Shown one piece after another: positions 1 through 6,049 of a stretch of 19,402 nt of DNA. A program made the position numbers and the translations under genes. Each line of letters begins with the position of its first letter. Position 1 is the first letter of the stretch. Source of the stretch: CAZHGD01 sp964531735. GTDB lineage: Bacteria; Armatimonadota; UBA10988. The stretch is from positions 1 through 19,402 of the forward strand of contig CAZHGD010000140.1 of NCBI GenBank assembly GCA_964531735.1. Reading direction: 5' to 3'. The notes below the pieces were generated by a model. It did no database searches, was not told the origin of the DNA, and saw nothing but the letters and a program-made list of their open reading frames with translations.

Positions 1-17
1 GCGGGCACAAGGCCCGC
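1..17. repeat. Short GC-rich hairpin downstream of the glycosidase gene
   Basis: Bases 1-6 (gcgggc) and 12-17 (gcccgc) form a perfect 6-bp stem around a 5-base loop. It lies about 30 bases beyond the stop codon of the minus-strand glycosidase. It could act in transcription termination of that operon or be the edge of a dispersed GC-rich intergenic repeat. The window edge hides whether a T-tract follows on the minus strand, so the role is inference. Confidence 0.35.
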
Positions 18-47
18 CCCTACCGGACAGGCTCTCCGAACGGCTGC

Positions 48-2573
48 TTAGCGCGTCAGCAGGTACCACAGCGACGCGTTGGCCCCGCCGCACCCCACCA
101 CACCGTCGGTGGTCGGCACCGCCGCCTTGGTGCGCCCGTGCTCGTCCAGCGCCACGGCTCGCCCGACCGCCGGCAGCGCCACTTGCACCGGCACCGGCTC
201 GGCCAGTACCGGCGCCCGGCCCCAGCTCAGCACCGCGCCGTCAGCGTTGACCTGCTGGCCGGTGTTCTCTGAACGACCGACCGTGGTCAGCAGCAGCCGA
301 CGCGCGGTGGCCACCGGCTGCCCGTCGAGGCTGACCAGCATGGCCACCACATGGCGGCCCGGCTGCCCGCCGAACGTGAAGGTCACCTCGCCCAGGCGCA
401 CCGTGCGCTGGCCGACGAAGCCGGCGACGAGTCGCACCGCCGGCGCGTTCACCACCAGGTGCTCGGCGCCGGCCTGGCGGTGCCAGGTGACTTCGCCCGT
501 GTCCGAGGTGACGGTCGGGACCTCCGCGGCGCGCACGGCGCGGTCGGCCGTGGGTTGCCGGTCACCGTCGACGAGCTTGACGCCGAGGCTGTGGAGCCAC
601 GGCGCCAGCGAGTCCACGCCGGCGCCTGACCAGGACACGGTTTGCCAGCCGCCGCGGTTGCGGGCGGTCGCGGCGACGCAGGCGTCCCGCGGCACGGTCA
701 GCTCCACGCGCTGCGCCGCCGGCTTGACCAGTCCCTGCCGGAACAGCAGCGCGGCGGCCGGCACCGTGGCCATCTGCCCGCTGTGGCCGGTGGTGCCGAA
801 CGGCGAGGCCAGATAGCCCAGGCCCGGCGCGGCGCTGAAGTTGTACCAGGCGTAGTCGAGCAGGCAGCTCCAGCCCTGGTAGGCGCCCAGCACGGCCAGC
901 AGCGGGAAGCACTCGGCGGCGTACGGGTTCGGCGGATTGAGGTCGAACTCGGTCACGAAGAACGGCTTGCCCGACACGCGCCAGCCGGCCAAGCCGCGCA
1001 AGCCGTCGTTGGCCTCACGCACCATCGAACGCGCGTCGCTCGCCCAGGTCTGCCGGCCGTTGATTGTGACCCGCCGCGGGTGCGCCGGGTAGGCGTGCAT
1101 GTCGGTCACTTCGTTGACGGACTCGCGCAGCCAGCCGCAGGCGCCGCCGTAGCTGGCCTGCGTGCCGATGATCATCGCGTCGCTGCGCAGTTCCTCGCGA
1201 ATCAGCCGGCGCATGCGGGCGACGTACGCGGCCTCGCTGTCCGCCAGGAACCGCACGTAGTCGCGCGCCTGACCGGTGGTCCCGGCGGCACCCACCAACC
1301 GGATGGTGCGCGTCTCGAGCCGCTCGTCGGCCCGCAGTGGGTCCGGCTCGCCCTCGCGCAGCGACAGGTCGGCCAGTTCGAACGTGCCCACGTGGTTGTC
1401 GGCGTTCAGGTTCAGCCGCACCGGCTGGCCCTGCGGATCGGCCACACCGAAAGTCACCTGGTAGCGCTGCCAGTCACCGGTGAGGGTGACTCGCGAGCCA
1501 CCGGCCATCTGCGTCCACGGCGCCACCTGGAGCATCATCGAGGCCAGCAGGTAGTCGCTGCCGCCGGCCCGGCAGCGCCCCTGGAAGCTCAATGTGTAGG
1601 TGCGGCCCGGCTGGACCGCCACGTTGAGCGCCATCAACTGATGATGGAAAAAGGCGCTCCCCGGCGTGGTCACCGACCAGCGCAGACAACGCCCGCCCGG
1701 TGCCGACGGTTCGTCGACGGTGGCCAAGGTGCCCTGCCCGCCCGAGCGCTGGTAGCTCCAGGCCGCCAGACCGGCCAGCAACTCGGGCCCGCTCAGCCCG
1801 CCGCCCCAGGCCTGGCTCAACGCGGCCGTGCTGGCATAGCTGGCCCGCAGCCACCCGTTCCACTTCGCGCGCAGCGGCTCCGACCAGGCCGCCGGCAGCG
1901 TGGCGTACCGGCCCCAGTCGCTGAGTGCGGTGTTCTCGTTGTTCAGCTCGATCACCGCCACCGCCGGATCGTCGGCGTAGCGCAAGCCGGTGTACGGGTT
2001 GCGATGGTCGAGGATGTCGCGGGCGAAGCGAAGCTGGCTCTGGATGTATGGTTCCAGCAGGTAGTCGAGGTGCTTGCCCATGCGGTCCCAGCCGGGCGGC
2101 AGGTCGGCGTACCCGCGGGCCACGTGCAGGTTGAGGTCCACGTAGACGCCGTGCTGCTTCAGCTTGGCGAAGAACCAGTCGAGCTGGTCGAGCTTCGCTG
2201 CATTGAGCGTCTGGCGGTCGGCGTTGAGGATGCCGCGCGGCGCCACGTCCCAGTCGTAGTAGTGGAACCGCACGCAGTTGAGCCCCAACTGCGCCAGCCG
2301 CGCGGCGGCGGGTTCGGCCTGCTCCTTGGGGATCATCGGCCAGTAGTCGCAGATGTTGCTGCCGATCAGCCGCACCACCCGCCCGCGCCCGTCGACCACT
2401 TCTTCGCCGCGCGCCCGCAACCGCCCACCGGCCCCGGCCGGCTCGGGGTTGAGAAACGACAGATCGAGGTCAGCGCCTGTAGTGGCCGCCGAGGCCAGGT
2501 CGGGAATGCTGAACGGGAACCAGTCGGGTTCGGCGGCCAGCAAGAGGTGCGCGGCGATGGCCAAGGCCCACAT
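48..2573 (-). CDS. Exported GH5-like (cellulase-family) glycoside hydrolase with inserted carbohydrate-binding-like domain
   Basis: About 841 residues. The ATG at 2573 is chosen because a GGAG lies 7 bases upstream and it begins the hydrophobic export segment MWALAIAAHLLLAA; the frame stays open to an ATG at 2648 with no comparable site. A region reading SFLNPEPAGAGG then GRVVRLIGSN opens a GH5/clan-A type barrel, as in cellulase-family proteins of environmental phyla. The probable acid/base is E213 in IELNNENT and the probable nucleophile E542 in FFVTEFDLN. Between them, about residues 272-408, sits a beta-rich segment like a CBM4/9-type jelly roll (TYTLSFQGRCRAGG, DWQRYQVTF, GTFELADLSL). 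The C-terminal 190 residues look like beta-sandwich. It probably hydrolyses an extracellular beta-glycan; substrate cannot be read from sequence. It is the last gene of the minus-strand set, 123 bases after the propeller gene. Class is fairly sure, exact family less so. Confidence 0.8.
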   Translation of the reverse strand: MWALAIAAHLLLAAEPDWFPFSIPDLASAATTGADLDLSFLNPEPAGAGGRLRARGEEVVDGRGRVVRLIGSNICDYWPMIPKEQAEPAAARLAQLGLNCVRFHYYDWDVAPRGILNADRQTLNAAKLDQLDWFFAKLKQHGVYVDLNLHVARGYADLPPGWDRMGKHLDYLLEPYIQSQLRFARDILDHRNPYTGLRYADDPAVAVIELNNENTALSDWGRYATLPAAWSEPLRAKWNGWLRASYASTAALSQAWGGGLSGPELLAGLAAWSYQRSGGQGTLATVDEPSAPGGRCLRWSVTTPGSAFFHHQLMALNVAVQPGRTYTLSFQGRCRAGGSDYLLASMMLQVAPWTQMAGGSRVTLTGDWQRYQVTFGVADPQGQPVRLNLNADNHVGTFELADLSLREGEPDPLRADERLETRTIRLVGAAGTTGQARDYVRFLADSEAAYVARMRRLIREELRSDAMIIGTQASYGGACGWLRESVNEVTDMHAYPAHPRRVTINGRQTWASDARSMVREANDGLRGLAGWRVSGKPFFVTEFDLNPPNPYAAECFPLLAVLGAYQGWSCLLDYAWYNFSAAPGLGYLASPFGTTGHSGQMATVPAAALLFRQGLVKPAAQRVELTVPRDACVAATARNRGGWQTVSWSGAGVDSLAPWLHSLGVKLVDGDRQPTADRAVRAAEVPTVTSDTGEVTWHRQAGAEHLVVNAPAVRLVAGFVGQRTVRLGEVTFTFGGQPGRHVVAMLVSLDGQPVATARRLLLTTVGRSENTGQQVNADGAVLSWGRAPVLAEPVPVQVALPAVGRAVALDEHGRTKAAVPTTDGVVGCGGANASLWYLLTR

Positions 2574-2696
2574 GCGTCGTCTCCGGTGACGGATGGGTTG
2601 GCCGGCGGCGCCGGGCGACCTGCCGCGCCTGCATCGAGTGGCCATCATGCGGGGCGTACAACCAGCCGCTGGACCGGGCTGCGCTGGCGGCCGGCG

Positions 2697-3965
2697 TCAC
2701 TTGATGGCGTAGACCTTCCGGTCATTCGAGCCCACGTAGATCGTGCCGTCCGACCCGATGGCCGGCGAGGAAGCGACGGCGCTGCCCGTGGCGAACTCCC
2801 AGCGCTTGGCGCCGGTGCTGCCGTTCAGGGCGTGGACCTTCCCGTCATCCGAGCCCACATAGACCGTGCCGTCCGCCCCGATGGCCGGCGAGGAGTAGAC
2901 CCAGTCGCCCGTAACGAACGCCCAGCGCTTGGCGCCGGTGCTGGTCAGGGCGTAGACCTTCCCGTCGTACGAGCCCACATAGACCGTGCCGTCTGACCCG
3001 ATGGCCGGCGACGAATCCACGTAGCTGCCCGTGGCGAACTCCCACTGCTTAGCGCCGGTGCTGCCGTTCAGCGCGTAGACCTTGCCGTCACCCGCGCCCA
3101 CGTACACCGTGCCGTCCGACCCGATGGCCGGCGAGGAATGGACGAAGCTGCCCGTGGCGAACTCCCAGCGCTTGGCGCCGGTGCTGCCGTTCAGGGCGTG
3201 GACCTTCCCGTCATCCGAGCCCACATAGACGGTGCCGTCCGCCCCGATGGCCGGCGAGGAACGGACGTACTCGCCCGTGGCGAACGCCCAGCGCTTGGCG
3301 CCGGTGCTGCCGTTCAGGGCGTAGAGCGTCCCGTAGCCGGACCCCACATAGACGGTGCCGTCCGACCCGATGGCCGGCGAGGACTCGATGGCGGCGTTCG
3401 TGGCGAAGGCCCACTTCAGCGTGCCGGCGGCCCCGCTGCCGGTGCCGCGGCCGGTGTTCTGGGCGTTGCCCCGGAACTTCGGCCAGGGCGAGTTGGCCAG
3501 GCCGCCCGCTGCCACCAACGTGAGCTGCGGCGCGTTGTCCACATCGGTCCGCACCACCAGGCTGGTCTGCCCGGAGGCCAGCACCGCCCCGCTGCCGTCG
3601 GCGTTGGCGCGTGCTTCGGCCGTCAGGTACGCTGGCCCAGCGGGCACGGCCGTCCAGGTGGCCGTCTTCTGCGTCTGGGTGAGCACCTGGCTGGCAAACG
3701 CGCCGGCGTTCGGCACCGTCAGGCTGACCACGATGGCTTGCGTCGCCGCCGGGATGGTCCGCTTGGCCGCCGGCCAGTCGACGGTCACGCGCACGGTGCC
3801 GGTGCCCGCGGCGGACCCCGCGGGGTCCGCCGGGCGCGAGCCACCCCCGCAGGCCGCGACCAGCACCAAGGCAACCGCAGCACTCGTCCACCCGACGCGC
3901 CGTGGCCACCTCCGGCCCGTGCCGTCGCCGCCCACCGTCGCCGTCTGCCGCTGGTGCTCGTCCAT
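2697..3965 (-). CDS. PQQ-type beta-propeller repeat lipoprotein
   Basis: 422 residues from the ATG at 3965, which has GAGGGG about 8 bases upstream; it starts 11 bases after the stop of the lipase-like gene, so the two are probably co-transcribed. A hydrophobic stretch ends in the lipobox VAAC, with the lipidated cysteine at about C39, followed by GGGS. Then comes a beta-rich domain (about 50-150), the sequence WPKFRGNAQNTG typical of the start of PQQ-like propeller proteins, and six near-identical blades of 41 residues (one of 40) carrying SSPAIGSDGTVYVGS and ALNGSTGAKRW. These match the PQQ_2/PQQ_3 repeat type (BamB-like fold), which mostly serves as a binding scaffold and usually does not bind PQQ. 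A surface-anchored binding or scaffolding role beside the neighbouring hydrolases is inference. No catalytic residues are evident. Confidence 0.85.
   Translation of the reverse strand: MDEHQRQTATVGGDGTGRRWPRRVGWTSAAVALVLVAACGGGSRPADPAGSAAGTGTVRVTVDWPAAKRTIPAATQAIVVSLTVPNAGAFASQVLTQTQKTATWTAVPAGPAYLTAEARANADGSGAVLASGQTSLVVRTDVDNAPQLTLVAAGGLANSPWPKFRGNAQNTGRGTGSGAAGTLKWAFATNAAIESSPAIGSDGTVYVGSGYGTLYALNGSTGAKRWAFATGEYVRSSPAIGADGTVYVGSDDGKVHALNGSTGAKRWEFATGSFVHSSPAIGSDGTVYVGAGDGKVYALNGSTGAKQWEFATGSYVDSSPAIGSDGTVYVGSYDGKVYALTSTGAKRWAFVTGDWVYSSPAIGADGTVYVGSDDGKVHALNGSTGAKRWEFATGSAVASSPAIGSDGTIYVGSNDRKVYAIK
2700..3420 (-). repeat. Six tandem 123-bp repeats coding for propeller blades
   Basis: The landmark gatggccggcga recurs at 2757, 2880, 3000, 3123, 3246 and 3369, giving periods of 123, 120, 123, 123 and 123 bases, that is 41-residue units with one codon missing in the fourth. 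Nucleotide identity is very high: the segments starting near 2801 and 3167 differ at only about one base over roughly 95. The blades follow a three-blade super-order (1 like 4, 2 like 5, 3 like 6). Confidence 0.9.
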
Positions 3966-3976
3966 CGCGCGTCCCC

Positions 3977-5805
3977 TCAGTTGATGGTCACGCCGACATT
4001 GGCGCCGCCCTTCAGCCACGCCCGCAACTGCGCGCGGACCTGCGCCGAGCGCGGCAGCAGTTCGTGCGCCTCGTTCGCCCCGTACACCGTCGCCCGCAAC
4101 GCGGCGCTGGCCGTGCCGGTGCCGGTGAGGTCGCCGGCTTCGAGATCGAGCCCGGTGAAGTTGGCGCTGGTCCCAGGGACCACTCCGTCACCGTCGCGAA
4201 GGAGTGCGTCCAACGTCGCCGAGAAGTCGCTCAGTGCATGGCCGGCCAGGCGGGCCAGCGCCAGCAGCCAGGTGTAGCTGGCATTCTTCCACTTGTTGTC
4301 GAGGTCGCCGGCCACGGCGTAGTAGACCGGGGGCGCCGGCCATTGACGTTGGCGCCGTTGAGCGTCGTCAGGAAACTGCTGCCCGGCTTCATGTCCTGGA
4401 CGCCCGCCTGCACATCACCGACAAACTCGAGGCCGGCCGCAAACAACAGCGCCGCCAGGTTGCCGGCGCCTGTGGTCAGGCCGAAGAAGAGGTCACTGGC
4501 CTTCAGCTGGTAGCCCGCCAACGGTGAGCCCTGGTGCGGCGTGCCGAGGGTGATCACCCGGGCCACGTAGCTCGGATCGAGAATGCGCTCCATCGCATAG
4601 CGGCTGACCAGTCCGCCCATGCTGTGGCCGAAAATGTCGACCTGTTGGCCGTTGCCCCAAGGCAGTTTGCCCAGGATGGTCGCCAACTTCTGGGCGTTGC
4701 CGGCGATGCCCTGTTGCGAGTAGTAGTGGAAGCCCCACACGGCAGCGTAGCCGAGGTCGTTGCGCAGGAAGTCCACGAACGACACGCCCTGGGCATCTGG
4801 CTTCTGCCAGACGTCGGGATGGTTGTTGATCCCGTGGATGACGATGGCGACGCGGCCGGTGGTCGGCCAGGCGACCTGGCTTGGCGTCGCGGTCACGCCG
4901 TAGCCGTCGGTGAACCGCAAGCGCTCTGGGCTGTAGGTGCTGGTGGGCGCCAACGGGCCAAGCTGGTAGGTGTAGTCCGGGCAGGCCGCGGCCTGTGCCG
5001 GCTTGACCGCCACGAGGACCACGGTGTAGCTGGTGATCCGGTTGCCCCGTGCGGTGGCGCGGCGACTGGTCGCCTCGGGCGCCAGCGCCTGAGCGGCGGC
5101 CAGCACCTCATCGGTCACCGCCGGGACGGTCACGGTGTAGCGACCGTTCGCGGTGGAAACGAGCCAGGCGGCTGGCACGAACGGGCCGTCGGGACCGTTG
5201 AGCAACGGATAGCGCAGGACGCCGTCGGCGTCGAAGCCCGGCGTGCCCGTGCCGGTGACGGTGAACGACCCGGTGATTTGGCCGGAGGTGGGCGTCACCG
5301 TGACGGCCGCGCCGGCGGCGGTGATGGTCGAGTCGCCCAGGCCGGACAGATCGGGCTGCGCGTCGACGGTCACCTGGACCGCGGTCTCGGTCTGCACACT
5401 GGTGCCAGGGATGGCGACCGTCTGCCCGTCGGGCGTCGTGACGGTCTGATCCTGGCCCGGTAGCACCGTGGCGTTGGTGCCGCCGCTGGTCGAGGCCCCG
5501 GCCACATACGGCGGACTCACCGACGCGTCGTAGTGATACGCCTCGCCGCCCTTCCACAGCGAAATGGCGTTGGTGACCAGGTTGATGTCGTCGTAGGTGC
5601 CCTGCTTCCAGGCGGCGATGTAACTGGTGAGTTCGTCGATGACGATCTTGCCGTCGGCGTTGCCGTCGCCCTGGTGTGCGTTGGCCACGCCACGCGCGCC
5701 CGTCCGCGTCGGACCAGCGGGCGAATGGCCACCACACCCCGCCACCATGAGCGAGACCAGCGTCAACAGGACGCGCCCAGCCACGCACCGGCCCCACGAC
5801 CGCAT
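3977..5805 (-). pseudogene. Lipase-like alpha/beta-hydrolase lipoprotein with N-terminal EF-hand motif, interrupted by a -1 frameshift
   Basis: Restored product about 609 residues. The ATG at 5805 has GGGGAG 8 bases upstream and starts a lipoprotein signal with lipobox VAGC (C24). Residues 47-58 (DGNADGKIVIDE) fit a complete EF-hand/dockerin-type calcium loop (D47, N49, D51, G52, I54, E58), followed by a helix and no clear second loop. A beta-sandwich linker (about 110-260) precedes the hydrolase: HGINNHPDVW oxyanion region and nucleophile S395 in GHSMGGLVSRY. Near 4331 the reading frame breaks: upstream it runs into unrelated residues to a stop at 4231; the other frame continues the protein (VYYAVAGDLDNKW) to a stop at 3977. 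The likely catalytic Asp (GDGVVP, codon 4187-4189) and His (NEAHELL, codon 4064-4066) lie beyond the break, so the upstream-frame product alone would lack two of three triad residues. It may be a true pseudogene, a recent mutation or an assembly error. First gene of the minus-strand set. Confidence 0.75.
4329..4333 (-). other. Frameshift site in a five-base G/C homopolymer
   Basis: The plus strand reads ccGGGGGcg, so the coding strand has five C in a row. Adding one C would join the frames as NVNGRR then PPVYYAVAG with no stop. The overlap of the two open frames extends from 4231 to about 4345, and the switch must occur near here because downstream-frame residues before this point look non-native. 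No convincing slippery heptamer is present. Confidence 0.7.
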
Positions 5806-5935
5806 GATCGGTCTCCCCGCAGCGATGCGCCGCCGCACCGCTCCGCCCATCCCTGCCCCCAACTACTCACCTGTCCACCTGTCTTGCACTTGGCACCTCT
5901 CGGCCTTGAATAACGCATTGTGAACGTCGGGCACG

Positions 5936-5959
5936 CCTAGCGAGCATCACTTGCTAAGG
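5936..5959. promoter_or_regulatory. Inverted repeat in the divergent intergenic region
   Basis: The arms TAGCGAG (5938-5944) and CTTGCTA (5950-5956) are complementary with one G-T pair around a 5-base spacer; flanking CCT/AGG extends the pairing if one base bulges. It lies between the divergent lipase-like and DUF4091 genes, about 30 bases upstream of the -35 element of the plus-strand promoter. It could be an operator for a shared regulator. That is inference; there is no regulator gene in the window. The rest of the 244-base spacer shows no gene, and I see no convincing minus-strand promoter. Confidence 0.3.
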
Positions 5960-5988
5960 TCAACGCACCAGCCCGACCGCACAGCCGC

Positions 5989-6017
5989 TTGAGCCCGACC
6001 ACCATCTGCGCTACAGT
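5989..6017 (+). promoter_or_regulatory. Sigma70-like promoter of the DUF4091 gene
   Basis: TTGAGC (5989-5994) and TACAGT (6012-6017) are separated by exactly 17 bases; each matches 4 of 6 consensus positions. Transcription would begin near 6024, giving a leader of about 26 bases with GAGG 9 bases before the ATG at 6050. Matches of this quality can occur by chance, though less often in DNA this GC-rich. Confidence 0.5.
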
Positions 6018-6049
6018 CCACCGCCAAACGCCCTGCGAGGTGCGCCGCC

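Noticed and set aside
642..2996. A 784-codon plus-strand open frame
   Set aside because: It is antisense to the glycosidase and propeller genes, is rich in Arg/Gly/Ala/Val without domain motifs, and is a usual result of high third-position GC in the opposite strand.
2700..3420. Regular repeats considered as a CRISPR array
   Set aside because: The period is 123 bases, there are no unique spacers, and the repeats are in frame within a lipoprotein gene.
3138..4277. Plus-strand frame with repeats such as RPDGRRG and GAGAAVQGV
   Set aside because: The repetition is the reverse complement of the propeller repeats, not a separate repeat protein.
4320..4345. Programmed -1 ribosomal frameshift in the lipase-like gene
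   Set aside because: No X-XXY-YYZ slippery heptamer fits at the junction and no conserved reason for a fusion product is known; a homopolymer indel is simpler.
5620..5680. Evidence for a cellulosome
   Set aside because: A single EF-hand loop on a lipoprotein and no cohesin domain in the window are not enough.
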